DNA of 64,000 nt from Prosapia bicincta (taxonomy: Eukaryota; Arthropoda; Insecta; Hemiptera; Cercopidae): assembly GCA_036971475.1 (NCBI GenBank), contig JBAIZL010000006.1, positions 8,074,501 to 8,138,500 of the forward strand. Direction: 5' to 3'. Shown here piece after piece: positions 33,240-46,988 of the stretch (the stretch's first letter is position 1; the number at the start of each line of letters is the position of its first letter). Below the pieces are notes generated by a model. The model saw only the letters and a program-made list of their open reading frames with translations, was not told where the DNA came from and did not search any database. Both the position numbers and the translations under genes were made by a program.

Positions 33240-36230
33240 CACTTCACACTACATAGAACACGTCTTGTTCTATATAGTCTGTACTGTTTTTTTAATTTTT
33301 AGTGGCTCTAATTTTTGTGAGTTAAAGCTGATTTTAAATATTCCAGTTTATAGTTACATATTTAGAAAATGACCTGCAAAGTCTCTTTAATTATTGTCTG
33401 AAGGCTTATTAAATTGAGATGTATGGGATTGCATGCTCGTTAAATAATTGCTCTTTAAACTTCAATTAAAGCAAATTACACATATTTTATTTAACCAAAA
33501 AATAATATAAATTACAATCATAATACATATTTCTTAGACATTGCTTTAGTTACAGATTAATGAACATTTAAGATTTGATTTATGAGGAATTTTTACTTAT
33601 TGACAATCAATGGCTGAAATGGCCCTGTATTCGAGTTTGCTTGCTTGATCTTTTCATAATTAAATCTTACAATTTAAACTGAAAACAAATGCACTAAATG
33701 ATGCATAAATTACATTTATGTACGTGTTGAAAAGTTTGAAGTTTATTAATTTTGTGTTAAACTGTTCAGGCATTTAAATTTTGTAATAATTCACTAAAGT
33801 TTGAATTCGTTCACTTTGCTGTTTTAACAAGTTGTAGCCTCGCATCATTCTATTGGAAAAACGTTACAATATTTATTTCAGTAACTCAGCGTTCCATCTT
33901 CGTACTTGGCTACGTACGCGGTCTTCTACATTATGATTATAACAAATTAAAAAAATGACTGTTACATTAGAATTTGAAAACTAAACATTTCCTCGCTCTC
34001 GGATACGTCCGTTGCCTTCTACATTTTGGCTAAAATAGGATTAAATTATCGTTGCAAGCAGGCCTCCTAGCTACCGCGCATCGGGTGTGCGCACACATAG
34101 TTTAATATTAATTTGTTTTTAAACTCTTCCTACAGATGCCACTACCAACCAGAGATTTCATTTAAAATATTTATAGTAAATCACAATTTTTGATATAGTT
34201 GTATATTGTTACAATTTTTGAATACATTCTCGTTCGTTTTCTTAAATTTTCATTTTAACATGTAACACCATCTAAAGTGTGTTACAAATCAATACGCTAG
34301 GAGAAACCCTCAATTAATGCTTTGAGCTTTGTCACTTTCAGAAGGTTACGAAGAGGAGATAATATAGTAAACATTAACACCAGTGGTTAATTGCAGACGA
34401 ACAACCAGAACATCTGAAACTCCAGCGTACCTTGGTAGATGCGATAACGAAACCATCACCTCTTGCAGAAAGGTGTGTTCAGTTTCATAGCTCTTGAATG
34501 TTGGCACGAAGACTATATTTCCATGTGTATATTCCAGAAGTGAAAGAGAGTGATTTTAGGAAGTGTCTTAACACATCACTCAGGAAATGATGTTCCAGAA
34601 GGCACATGAAATGTTCAAGTTTGCCAATGATTTTCTTCAAGGTTTTTGATGGTGTCCTTTACTAAGGAGAGTAGAAAATCTCAAGGTATGTAGTCCACTT
34701 CAGATAACTCATTGATTTGAGCCACTCAAATTGAGGGGATGCTAAAATTAAGTCTTCTTGGAATTAAATGCTGAAGATATATACATATATAGACAAGCCT
34801 CTAATACACTCAAAAAAATCTGGAATTATCTCTGATTCAGCATTATGGGAAAACCGCAGTTGACAAACGTCAGTAGGAGCATTGTGTTAACAAATATCTT
34901 GTTATACTGCGTATTTAACTTTGAGCTTACTACTTATAACTATAACTAGAAGGTTTGTAGGTTTTCAAAGTTGCTTTATATTTAAACAAATCAGTGAAAT
35001 TTTCGACTCCTTTTAGTATCATGTTGTACTATATTTTATTTTTTAATACTCTTTGTACAAGAGTTTATACAATTATCATCTATATTTATTATCCGAGATA
35101 TTCACAGAGTTCATCTGTTGAAAAAAGGTTTTACAGGATTTATTTATTTAAAAAACGTAAACAAACAAAATTACCAGGCTTCTAATACACTGTAAACAGC
35201 AAAAAGGCTCATCTAATTGTAAATATTTTTGTTCAATTATCTAATTACTACTGCTACATAAATTAAAACAGTTGCAGCTACATTATTCGAATATGTTCAT
35301 AACGGCCAAAGAAAACATTAAGCGAGATACATTTGAAACAATTTCTCCATAATAAAACATCAGTATTTATAAAACTGTTAAACACACACTCTACAGTATT
35401 TCGTGATATTTATTTTAAATGAGTCAATAAAAAAGTGTAGTTAGTTTCATTCACAAAATGAGTATGCAATTTTATTAGTCTCAACTCTAATAAAATAACT
35501 AGATTTAAATATAGTTTGGTGTTTATTAACTTACACCGTAAACGAAGGTGTACCAAGGCATATTTATTTATGGTTTATTTAGTTAATTAATTAATTCACC
35601 TTTTGTAAACTTTCATTTCACTAACTAACGTTAATTTTACCCAAGTACAGTATTTATAAAATAATTCATAAAAAAAATTATGTGTTTGATTTTAAATTTA
35701 AATATTTAGTATTTAATATTCATTTCTTTATTCAATAATTATATTGGTAAACCAGAATAGATACATGCTTGTATCAGAAATTAGTGATTTTTTTACTGTA
35801 TTGGAAAATGGCCAAGTGAGCAAACACGGATATTGCTTTGTTAATCTGAAATCAATGTTACCTACGAATATACGTCCAATCATGCAGCATATTTAAAAAT
35901 CACTTACCTAGTCAAAAAAGTACCAGACATCATTTCTAGCGTTTGTCACGACCTAACTGTGGATGTTATTTTAAATCCTAAGACTTTAAACATGTATTAA
36001 AAGCAAAATAAAACTCTTTTTATCTTTTATCGATAAATAAAAAATATATATCCAATTAAAAGAAACTGATAATGGTATATTTGTTAAACATTATACTCCT
36101 TACATGTTTGTAAGGGTCGAAACCTTATGAGTCGGTACATATGTGTACAATACTGATTTATTATATTTTACAATTCAATTAATTTTCTTATATTTCTTGG
36201 AATTTTTTCTTATTTTTCATATAAGCACAA
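33240..36230. other. AT-rich intergenic stretch without supported genes
   Basis: No domain-bearing ORF. Around 33900-34040 two related phrases occur, CTACGTACGCGGTCTTCTAC and ATACGTCCGTTGCCTTCTAC, a possible degenerate duplication. The 63-codon ORF at 34994-35185 is not recognised. Confidence 0.5.
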
Positions 36231-36235
36231 GATAA

Positions 36236-36258
36236 CACACACACACACACACACACAC
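36236..36258. repeat. (CA)n microsatellite
   Basis: Short AC/CA run followed by GCGTTAGCC and the imperfect inverted repeat TTAGCC...GGCTAA. Confidence 0.9.
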
Positions 36259-36409
36259 GCGTTAGCCAAGCGATATGGCTAAACGTTTTCTCTTAATATA
36301 GTTATTAAATAAAAGTATTTCAAATACAAGAAATGTATTATTTTAACTATTATTTTTCTTGAAAATATATAAATTAAAACAGTTTTTTTATTTGAAATAT
36401 TTCTAGTCA

Positions 36410-36512
<103 letters not shown>

Positions 36513-36800
36513 CTAAAAGTGTTTTCCGACATTTGCATACGAAATTTAGAGCCATTAAAATGTAATTTAGAATATCTAGAATGTTCTCGAAAAGGTTAAG
36601 GTGGTTTAGTAATCACAGAGTCTATGTAAATATTGGCAAATTCATGTGAAATTGGTTCAAGTAAGATAATAACTCTATCCAAGGTAATTCCTGAAAAGAG
36701 GATTTGCTTTCACGTTATCTAAAGAGTTTACGAAGTGAATTCTTTATACGTAACTACCGTCAAATACATTAAACTTAATAACGAAAGAGTCTGATTGCCG
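36513..36800 (+). repeat. Repeat block D, partial copy
   Basis: Aligns with 54040-54093 plus 58578-58760, and with 60885-61120, over GAAATTTAGAGCCATT, CCAAGGTAATTCCT and TTATCTAAAGAGTTTAC. It provides an uninterrupted version of the LINE insertion site. Confidence 0.75.
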
Positions 36801-36979
36801 ATATCAAATTTGTTGTTTTAATTTTGTATTAAAATCGAAATGTACGTTTAAAGTAATCATGTTAAAACCTTACTCTGTTGCCGAACATAATAGGCTATTT
36901 TTCAATAAAAAGTCATTTGTATTTTAATATATAACAAAACACAAACTATTTCACTTGGGCAAATATATACACGATAATA

Positions 36980-36981
<2 letters not shown>

Positions 36982-37019
<38 letters not shown>
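36982..37019. repeat. (TA)n microsatellite
   Basis: Pure TA repeats. Confidence 0.95.
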
Positions 37020-37023
<4 letters not shown>

Positions 37024-37646
37024 TGACGTCATTACACTTGACGTAGTGTATATATGCGATTACTATTAACAGTAATTGCTATTAAGTGGCATAAACCTTA
37101 AACCCTCTTCTCTAGTGACAGACAATAAAGAATAAATAAAGATATATTTATAAAAGTATTGACTCTATCGTTACACTCTATGCTTCAGAGGTAAGTGAGA
37201 ATACAATGGTCATAATAGCGAACTAATTTCGATGGAAATTAACTATTCACGAAGAGGCTGCGGTTAATAGAAACTTAAAAGGTTCAGAAATAAATAAATT
37301 TACATGTTACTTTTTAATAGACCTAATTATTAGTCTACAATTTATATCGCTGTATAATCATGTATGCAACAAACTATGTACGTTTATTTGTACGGATTTA
37401 TTGGGGCGTAAACCTTCGACAAAATGTCAACAATATAATCGGTCATGACTAAAATTGAAACTGTAAATGTTATAGTACTCTTCATCAATATATTAAAAGG
37501 TTTCATTTTGAATAAAATTTTGTTAAAACAATTTAAGTTTTTTATTTCCAAATATTTACAATCACAATAATTACTAAAGTAGGTCATATGTGAAAACTAG
37601 TTTATATACAGTAAAAACGTCACTTTTTATTACATATAAAGTTTAC

Positions 37647-37672
37647 ACTTAGTACTTAGTACTTAGTACATA
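37647..37672. repeat. Short tandem repeat of a 7-mer (ACTTAGT)
   Basis: Three and a fraction copies of ACTTAGT / TACTTAG. Confidence 0.85.
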
Positions 37673-38601
37673 TAAACTTTTCAAAATGTTTTTTTAAATA
37701 TTCGTTCTAAAGAAAAACACTTAAATTTAATGAATTATGTTATTTAGGTTTCAAGTCTTCCTGTACAAAACTACTTAACCAGATTCTTTTCAAGCCTTAA
37801 ATACAAATACAACATACTTTAAAACAATAAAGTAATTCGTTGATTGAAAACAAAACAATCTGCCCGTATTTACACAAAATTTACTTGCACAGTGATACGG
37901 TGATTAGAAAAACATGATTTGATATTTACAAAGGTAAATTTTGATTATTTGCATGGACAAATGTTTAAACTTTTAATTAAACAAAAACATACCAAAACTC
38001 AAAATGAAAGAGCTTTAGTTTTCATTTAAAGTATCCATTTAAACAGTTTTGAACAATGATGACCAACTATAATTGGATAACAACAGCACTTAAGTGTTTT
38101 GCAATAAAATAAAGTCCGTTTAATATTTATTCTGGAGCTGGAAATGCAAAGCCATAAGACTCAACACAGACACTTATTTTTAAAGTCACCCAACAACCTT
38201 TCTAAAACCTTCCATAGAGAATAAAGGAATTCCATTAGCTGTTTATCGAAATACCAGGAAGAAATGATCTAGCCTTGTGAGACAGGTCTGTGTCAAGTGA
38301 GATGCCGTATTTCTAAAGAGAAAAATTCCATTCTTTAAATATTTTACGTTTCTCAAATGCGCATTAAGGTTTAAACGACCTTTAGGTTTGTTTATCGGTG
38401 ACAGACATCTGGGCATATTTGAAAAATATTCTATTTTCCGTCTAGAATTATTGAAACAGGTTATTTAGGAATTATTACAGCAATATTTTAAGTTGTAAAA
38501 CCATTCAAGTTAAATATATCTTAAAACGTACGGAACAATGTTTATACTAATTGAACTAAAGATTTATTTTCGATTATATTGTTTTTAAATATTAATAAAT
38601 A

Positions 38602-38797
38602 CTACTACTACTACGTAACGCTACAGACTGGGGTGGGCCTTGGCTTCCTTAACAATGTCCCGACCATACTTCTGTCCTTAGCTCTCTGTTTCCATGCTGT
38701 AATGCCGAGTACTTTTTATCTTCCTCAAGGTCCTGAAGCCATCGTCTTCTTCGTCGGCCAACTCTTCTTTTGTTAATAATAGGGCCATGTAAAAGAT
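38602..38797 (-). mobile_element. 5'-truncated RTE-type LINE 3' end with 15-bp target-site duplication
   Basis: AAATATTAATAAATA occurs at 38587-38601 and 38798-38812 and flanks a 196-bp GC-richer insert in the R1 repeat. The left edge is a (TAC)n run, which is a (GTA)n 3' tail when read on the minus strand. The minus-strand peptide VGRRRRRWLQDLEED, followed in another frame by KPRPTPV, resembles the last residues of RTE proteins (basic GRPR.RW.DD.E.D motif). The 65-codon plus-strand ORF here is a shadow. Confidence 0.75.
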
Positions 38798-39282
38798 AAA
38801 TATTAATAAATAGATTTATATACATATTATGATTTTATTCTTTAATGCTGTAAATGTATTTATTTTAACAAAATAATAATCAAAATAAAATCCATTTAGT
38901 CTAGCAACGTGAAAGAAAATATCAATTTTTAAAATTCCAATTTAATACATAAACGATTTTATTGTTAAAAATATAGTGGACTCTGGTATGTAAAACAGAC
39001 GCATTTATTGTATAAAAACACCGATGTTTTGTTAAATGAATATATGTTTGATTAATATTGGAAATTTTAATTTTATTGCATGACAGCGACTAATTGTAGT
39101 CAATTTTAAATGTAGAAATCTTCCCTTGTCAATATCAATTTTGTAATATTAAAAAATGAACATAGAAATAAACTTGAGATCTTGCAATGACCATCATTAG
39201 CTAAACAAATATTATTTGAAGTTCAATAGCCTCAGCAAAAATACGTTAAGTTACAAATTACTTCCATTAGTTCACACTCTCC

Positions 39283-39284
<2 letters not shown>

Positions 39285-39322
<38 letters not shown>
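39285..39322. repeat. (TA)n microsatellite
   Basis: Pure TA repeats. Confidence 0.95.
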
Positions 39323-39326
<4 letters not shown>

Positions 39327-39719
39327 CAAATATTTAATCGTGAATAAAATACTTTGCGTTCATTCAATTAGGGAAAAATATATTTTTGTAAAACTTATTG
39401 TGGATGACTCTTGATGCTAATACAGTTTTCTCAAATAATTATTTAGTATTTGTATTATTAAATTAATTTTATGTTTATATGGAAGAAAAACTCTACACAT
39501 ATGCGTAAAGTGTGTAATATAGTACTTCCTATCCATTTAGATTATAATATCTATGAAATCAAATAAGTGTCAGCATATGATTTCCTAAAGCCGCTTATCA
39601 AATGTTATAGGTTATGTGCTGTTTTATAGGTTATATTACTTTATTTATACTTATTGTATTTTTTTAATCAAAGTAACTCGAATAAATCTCTCTTGATGAC
39701 CTAAGTAGGAATTAGGTTG

Positions 39720-39723
<4 letters not shown>

Positions 39724-39768
<45 letters not shown>

Positions 39769-39820
39769 TATAAATATATATATTATATAGTTATATATTA
39801 TATAACTATTATAATAGTTA
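39724..39820. repeat. (TA)n microsatellite with AT-rich palindromic extension
   Basis: TA run to 39764, then interleaved ATTATATA / TATAACTATTATAATAGTTA inverted words. Confidence 0.9.
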
Positions 39821-40221
39821 AATGCAAAAATAAATTATATAATACTAGCTAGTCAGTTACATAAAGGTCACAGGTAAATTTTAAATGAAAATAATAATTT
39901 ACTTTTTAATAAAGTAACTTAGTGAAATAATTCAATAAAATATTTCATCAATATTCTGATAAAAAAATTAAAATTATATGGAATAAAGTAGGTAGTTTTT
40001 AAAACATGCACAACCTTACAGAATAGATTATCCTACTGTTGCCAAATAAATATCTTTTAATATCTGTAAGAAATAAAAATATCTGTAAAATTTAAAATAT
40101 AATTTAAAAAAAATATTAGGATGTCCGACGAATGATATGATATTTCAAAATATATGAATACCTCTAATTTAGTAATTGTACTTAATATATTTGATAGATC
40201 TATATAAAGAGCGTGCAAATC

Positions 40222-40345
40222 CAGATTTTCCAAGAATTCCCTCGGCTAGCTCTAGATTTTGCTCCGCTAATAACGGAGGCTCTCATTAGCTCCTGAGATT
40301 AGTAAAGGTAGCCCCCAGGAACGCATATCCCGTTTATCATGAGGC
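40222..40345 (-). repeat. Conserved core block of repeat family A (R1, inner)
   Basis: Reverse complement contains GCGTTCCTGGGGGCTACC and CTTTACTAATCTCAGGAGC. Confidence 0.65.
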
Positions 40346-41519
40346 ATTTGGTTTAGAACAGTTTCATTTTCTGTAAACTTCATCCCAACATTGGGTTAAA
40401 TGAAAACGTGACATTTCGTCTTAAATTATGACGTTTTATATGTAAGCTAATTTTGATCACTATAGGTTGGTTAGTAAAATTAATGTGTAAAAGTATTTAC
40501 AAAATGTTTAATAAATGTAAATTTAAACAATAATAAAAACAAATTATATGCTTTCGATTAATAATGAAGTAATTTAAAGTTTACACCAGCATAAATTATT
40601 GCAATAGCAGATACATAATTAAAATGCTATATATGTTTAAAAATAATCTATGTTATTATCATTGACAGAGTTATGTCAATATTTGCATTGTAAACTTTGT
40701 AGATAAATTTATTTTAATAAAACTGTAAAATTTCTATAAAATAATTATCACTTGTTTATTTAATGAATAGAATATTCCAATTTCGCCTTAATATTTAATA
40801 CATGATTGACTTTATAGCTGGAAATATGGCAAAAATTACAGTTGCATTCATAAATTGTCGATATTTCTGCACATCAAACATGGTTCATTGCATAAAAAGC
40901 AATACGTCAATGTAAAATGGAACCTAATACATTTAAGCAGGAGCATTTTTATTCGTTATTTTTGGAGTATATTCAAGAACATTTGTCTCCAGAGTAATTA
41001 TAAATATTTCAGATTTGATAAGTTCCCTCTAGGGCGTCATAACACTACTGCTAGGTATATTGTGAATAGCTTGCAAGAGGATGTACTTTAAAACTGACGC
41101 AAGCTCTATTAGTGGCTATCACTAGTAACTACATACATAATATGTTAGGTTTAATGGCTTCCATTAAAGATAATATAAAATAAAATTTAAATTGTAAAGT
41201 GAAATAAATTTACCTGCAGCAAAACCGAGTGTAAAGATTATTTTCCAAATTTGTACCAAAATATAAGAAGATGCAGCTTCAAGAAAGTGGAGATTATAAT
41301 GTAAAGTTATAAGTTTTAAGATTGATATTATAAAGTTGACAAACCTTTAAATTGTGAAACATTTGGTAACGGTAAAGACTTAGGTGCGTCCGTAATACCT
41401 TCAGACAGATTTACAAATATCAGGGGCGGACTTTTATTGTTACTTTAAATATAGGTAGTAAAATACATCAATCATTAATCTTATTCAATGTTCAACTAAC
41501 CAGCTTTACGTTATTCAAC

Positions 41520-41551
41520 GGGGGGGGGGAATATATATATATATATATATT
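41520..41551. repeat. Poly-G plus (TA)n microsatellite
   Basis: About ten G residues followed by about 20 bp of TA. The corresponding position near 43870 has a much longer TA tract. Confidence 0.9.
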
Positions 41552-41774
41552 TAGTTATTTATCTTTTAAACCCAGTTCAACCTCAACGTAGATAACTGTC
41601 ATGCACTTAAAATGTTTTACAATAAATATGACTTCTGCAATTATATTTACTTTGCACCAATAATATCTAATATGTATGACATTAGCATCCAAATATTTTA
41701 GTACGATCATTTTTTATTTTTCTGTAAAGTTTAGATATAAAAATAACTGCAAACTCAATGTATGATATCAAGGA

Positions 41775-41900
41775 AACCCTTTTTTCCAGGAAATCCCTCG
41801 GCTAGGGTTACGCTCCACTAACTACATAGTCCCACATTAGCTCCTGAGGTTAGTAAAGGTAGCCCGCAGGAACGCTTATCCGTTCATCGTGTGGTATTAT
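41775..41900 (-). repeat. Conserved core block of repeat family A (R1, outer)
   Basis: Reverse complement contains GCGTTCCTGCGGGCTACC and CTCAGGAGCTAATGTGGG. Confidence 0.65.
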
Positions 41901-43875
41901 GTCCAGAAGAGTTTCTAAATTACTTTTTATTTACTGGAAAATTCATTACCAACAATGATTTACTTGAAAACATAACATTATGTTTTAAAATATGGCGTTT
42001 TATATGTAAATTAAAGTTTAACATGGTTTGTAAATATATTCTATGCTGTACATTATGTTCCGAATTATGTGTCTTTTACAGCGTTAAAAAATAATTATGA
42101 TACAGAACTTAAACCATAGTAGTTTTGGGATAATATTTTAGGTGTTAAATAGATAATTGTATTAATAGCATACACCATAAATTAACCGCGTTTTATCCTT
42201 TTTTGAAACCTTTCTTCCAACTTTAAATTATTAAGAAGTGCCTCATATTGACTTAACACCACATGTTTGTTGAGAAGATAGGCAAAACAAAGTCCGCCCG
42301 TACTTTGTACACATCTTTCAATGAATGTATAAAATCCCACCGTTTTCTCACGATCTGGTCTGTGCAGAAATATACTTACATGGAACATGCTCAAACATAA
42401 CAAGCCATATGTACTTTGAGTGCATAGTTTCTTACTTTGGGTTATCTATTGATAAATCTTTAATTCTGTACTTTCTGAAACGGAAATATTGAAATAAATT
42501 TAATAGTTAGCTAAACTATTTCTTGTGGCATTCGTCAGGTTCCTGTGTATTTATTTATAAAAGCTAAAATAAATGTGTAAAAGGTTGGAAGTAATTGTTC
42601 CATAATAAATATATATCTAAAATATAAGCTTGAACAGAATCTACTACTTTGTTTCAGTGATATTTTATCCACTTGTTATTCTTGAGTGAATAATGTATTT
42701 CAATTTAAAATATGACCAGTGTAATCGGGTATTAGGTTTATCGCATGTTCTCAGCTAACCGCTTTCCTATCGCACACTTTGACATTGTCTACATTTCACA
42801 TTCTACTTGTATGACTTTGCTACTGTCTTAGGAAATATGAAATTTAAATTTTGACAAAGGAAATTTGTCTCTCTTTGATTCTCTCATTTGTTGAATTACC
42901 CATTATTTATTATTACGCTCATATATATTCTACTTGCTTTTAAATCTATTGTTATTATAATGAAATTTTCTGTACGTACTCATTCTAGTAACATATACTA
43001 CAGAAAGTTTGTGGTAAGTATTTAGGGCATAAAATATTCCAAGGATATACTTTTTGACGAAAACAAATAATTTTCTCCAAAGAATATTGCCCTTTGATCG
43101 CATAATACGATGTTATAAATTAGTAGCACCTGAGTATAAGAGAAGAATAACCCCATAGAATTACTCACAAACGTTGGCTTCCTTTATATATAGAACAGGA
43201 GAAGGCGAAGGATACATCACGCACTCGTGTACTCTGGAGTGGTAATACTCTACAATGCAGTGCTGTCTTGGGAGGTATTTGGTAGCTTAGCATGATATCA
43301 TTATATACCAATAAATATGTACAACTAGAGTGGGAAATAGATATGAAGGAAAAGTGCTACGAACGAAATATGTTAGAGCCTTTATGTGTGGTAAGGAAAA
43401 TTATCTATATGTGCGATTACATTTACGACAAAAATTGGAATATTTCATGTGAAATGAAACATATCAATAAAGAGAAATTCCAAACTACAAGGGAAGCAAG
43501 CATAAAAATGACAAATAAGCATGACGTTCTAAGACCGCGGGGAGGGGGGGGTATTATATTGATGAATTGAACCCCGGCAAAAAAGGTAAATCTTTTAAGG
43601 GTTGGGATTCTATCTCCGTAAGGCAATGACAGATACAAAATAATTTGAAACAAAATTATTAAGTATAAATATGTAAAGTTATTCATGAATTAGTATATAT
43701 CGAACATGAAAACAAAAGACTGAAAAGAAATATAAAGATGCAGTTAAACAAGAAATACTGGTAATATTAAATTATCTAGGTTTTAAAGTGTTTCTCAAAT
43801 ATAGGTAGTACAATAGATTAATCAATAATCTTATCCAATGTTCAACGAACCAGCCTAAAGTTATTTAGTCGGGAA

Positions 43876-43879
<4 letters not shown>

Positions 43880-43950
<71 letters not shown>
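43880..43950. repeat. (TA)n microsatellite
   Basis: Pure TA, followed by CTTTTAAACCCAGTTCAACC, as at 41565. Confidence 0.95.
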
Positions 43951-43951
<1 letters not shown>

Positions 43952-44550
43952 TTTAAACCCAGTTCAACCTCAAAGTAGAAAACTGTCATACTCTTAAAAT
44001 AATTTACAATAAATACGACTTCTGCAATTATATTTACATTGCACCTAAAAATAAATATTATGTTATTAACGTAAAAGGTAATATAAGGCTTACGTATAAA
44101 ATTGTTATGGTAAATGTAAAAAACATATTTTGTAAAATTTAAAATCCCTATTTAGAAATTTAGGTAATTAAAAAAGCTATTAAAATATAAACATTTATTA
44201 TTATATATTCATGAGTACATATTGAGTAAAGATAATGGCTTTTAAATAACTGTATGGCAGTATAATATGGAAGTTTAACATTTCATCTCTCGTATGAAAT
44301 TGTTTAGAATAGAAAGTCAGTTGTTTTAACTAAACAGGAACTAATTAATTTACTAGAGACACGTTTCGGAAAGTACTTGTTGCTTAAAGGTCATAAATAA
44401 ACTTATGCTCTAAAGAAAGAACAAACATTATCACTGATGATCGTTGATGTCCTTCCTTTTTTAATTAGGTTTAATAATGACTTGAAAATTAGGACAAATT
44501 AGATCCGGAAACGTAGGCCTAATCAATTGATGATTCTTGAGTAATTAATA

Positions 44551-46988
44551 CAACAGTTATTTTACTATGATTAATAATATATTAAATTCAGCAAGACTCT
44601 GGTTTGGCTGACTTCTTTATCTGAAAATGAAGTGTTTCTAATGTTGAACTTTATTTCGTAAGAAAAGGTTTTAGACTTCTTTAATGTATTATCTCTTTAA
44701 ATAAATTTTAAAAAACAATATTTTAAATGAACACTTTTTTATTTTCTTATTTATGAAATATTGAAATTATTACATACTGGAAGAAATATCTTTAAATATA
44801 TATTTTTATATTAAAAACATATTTATTATATAAGTTTGATGAATAGACATTTATTAAATTTAACCTATATAATGTATGAAACCTATGATAAAATTAATTT
44901 CGGAATGCAAGAATTGGGCAAATTATAATGATAAAAAAAACAAAGAGGATATAAAGAAAGAAAAGAGGACGGCATTCGAAATACTCAAGTACACGTACAA
45001 ATAAAGATTTTCACAAAACAAAAACAAACGATTTTAATCGAAGTATTGTCCATTTTTTACTTACAGAGGACAGTTTTTGGAAACTTGGGCATAGCTGAGA
45101 GAGCATACAACGATGTACTGCCAGATATTACGATTCACATTTATAGACAGGCAAAAGCTATCCTTTAGTGGACGGATAAGGCAAATAAGCAAGCAACATA
45201 GGACGTCATAGTTACAAGTTTAAAATAACGGGTCATACATATGTTTAAATAACTCGTGATATTATTTTTGTTCAATGAGGCTGTAAAGGAAGGAATAGAG
45301 AAGGAACTTGGTAAGACAATAGAATTTTATAACTTCGGGCAATATGCTGTTTCTGTGTTGCTATGATGGCTTCGGGCTCTAAGTGGAAGGGATATAACGA
45401 TATTGCTAGGCTGGCTGGTTTGAAACATATACAAAAATCACTTTCTAGTATAAACCTTATTACAAAAAATAATACTTTCAACACGTACGCTTAAATAAAA
45501 ACGTATTTTTGTCTATTTCGGTCGAATTATAGGTTTTTTAAACTATAAAAATTTTTATGGTTGTTTATGGTTATTTGTTAATAACATTGCTAACACATTT
45601 TACTGCAGTAATTGTTGTCGTCAGTATTTGTCCCACATTTATCCTTGGATAATTATTTATATTTGTCGTGGAGGTATTTCTGTTCAATTATTTCTTGGAT
45701 ATTTTATTCTACTTTAAAATTTGAATTAAAAATTTAAATCTTGAATATGTTCTAAAATTTTAAACCAAAATCTATTTTGTGAGTTAACATCAGCTGTACT
45801 TCATTTGGAATCTGTGTACCCATAAAATTTTACAATCATATAATAAGTTACGATAATAAGTTATAATGAGCCGGATAAAATATTTGTTACACAATCTGAG
45901 TTTTGTCTTCCTGTACTTTTACCAGTTATTATTTGAACAGATCTCTCCTCAGACAAACATTAACACATAATCGTTTAAATAGTAAAATAAGCGAAAATAT
46001 ATCTTACTATCTATTATGTTATAAACGCAAATACAGTTAGAGCCTTATACGTGATGGAAGAGTCCAAATGTCTCTTCATTCACCAAATGGGAGAGGCTAT
46101 TATCTTGATTACAATATTAATTTTGTATAAGTCGTTTATAAATGTTAAAGTTTGCTATTAATAATTCCATTATTAAAGAGAAAATGGAATAAATTTTACC
46201 GACTATTTTACTAGCTCCTGCCGCCACAAACAACGGAATACTTAATTAACTATTCTATTTATACTCTCTCCTGACCCACAAAGGAATTTAAATACAGCGA
46301 ATATTTACTAAGGTTATATACATCTAAATAAATAGAGCAAGACAAAACTGTTTCGTTTAAAATTCTAGACATAATTACACAAAGATTCTCTGAGAAGGGA
46401 AATAGTTAAATATTATCTTTTTAAAGCAACCGTTTAAATATTTTCCTATTTCATTTTCTAGACGATGGTGTACATTAGCAAATAAAACCATTGTGTCGTC
46501 TTCTTTTTATTGTTTTGAAATTGATTATGTTACCTAATATTATTCTTCACTTGTTTACCCTTTCATTAGAAGGAGGGCGTAACGATTAGAAGGTTTGGCT
46601 GCTGGTGACGTTTCTCCTGTGTGGCGCTATTCAGGGTATCAGTGTTAAAGGTAGTGATGGATATAAATGACAACCTCCGATTGTAGAGAGATCCAATAAA
46701 GAGATTATTTTATATAGATCATGTACATTGAAAAGTAAATTTTACCGGTTTTTTGCTCGATCGATCTGAGAAACGATTTTATTATTAAATAAACTGGATT
46801 CGTATTAGTCATTCTGAGAAACCTTTATGGGATATTATTTACACAGAAACGATTTATATTACATTGTTTTTTTTGTAGTTACCAAGAAACTTCTTCCTGA
46901 TATCTAGGAAATATACGAACTATTTATACAATTGAATTCTGTAGTGATATATATTTTGAAAAATAACTTTTTTTTGAGAACGTATATA
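44551..46988. other. AT-rich spacer; no gene recognised
   Basis: A pyrimidine tract plus CAG acceptor-like site at about 45055-45066 precedes a short open stretch ending at TAG near 45166, but nothing links it to a gene. The 70-codon minus-strand ORF at 45272-45484 is not recognised. Confidence 0.5.

Larger units (their letters stand above)
38100..44550 (-). repeat. Segmental duplication arm R1 (inverted copy of 3010-8570)
   Basis: From right to left this carries the same landmarks, in the same order, as 3010-8570 read left to right. It also has an internal tandem unit: two family A core blocks at 40222-40345 and 41775-41900, and a direct pair at 41440-41660 and 43790-44060. It is paralogous in the same orientation to 59270-64000 with an offset near 21.3 kb. 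ORFs at 40855-41091, 41891-42094, 42182-42403 and 43292-43570 lie in repeat sequence and are not recognised. Confidence 0.75.

Noticed and set aside
43292..43570. 92-codon ORF
   Set aside because: Inside a diverged segmental duplication; the frame is not preserved in the inverted counterpart near 3700-4000.
45055..45168. Possible internal exon after a TTTTTTACTTACAG acceptor
   Set aside because: Joining at the CAG gives a stop with the 30608-30723 exon. The CAGAG alternative gives only about 33 codons before a stop, with no recognised domain.
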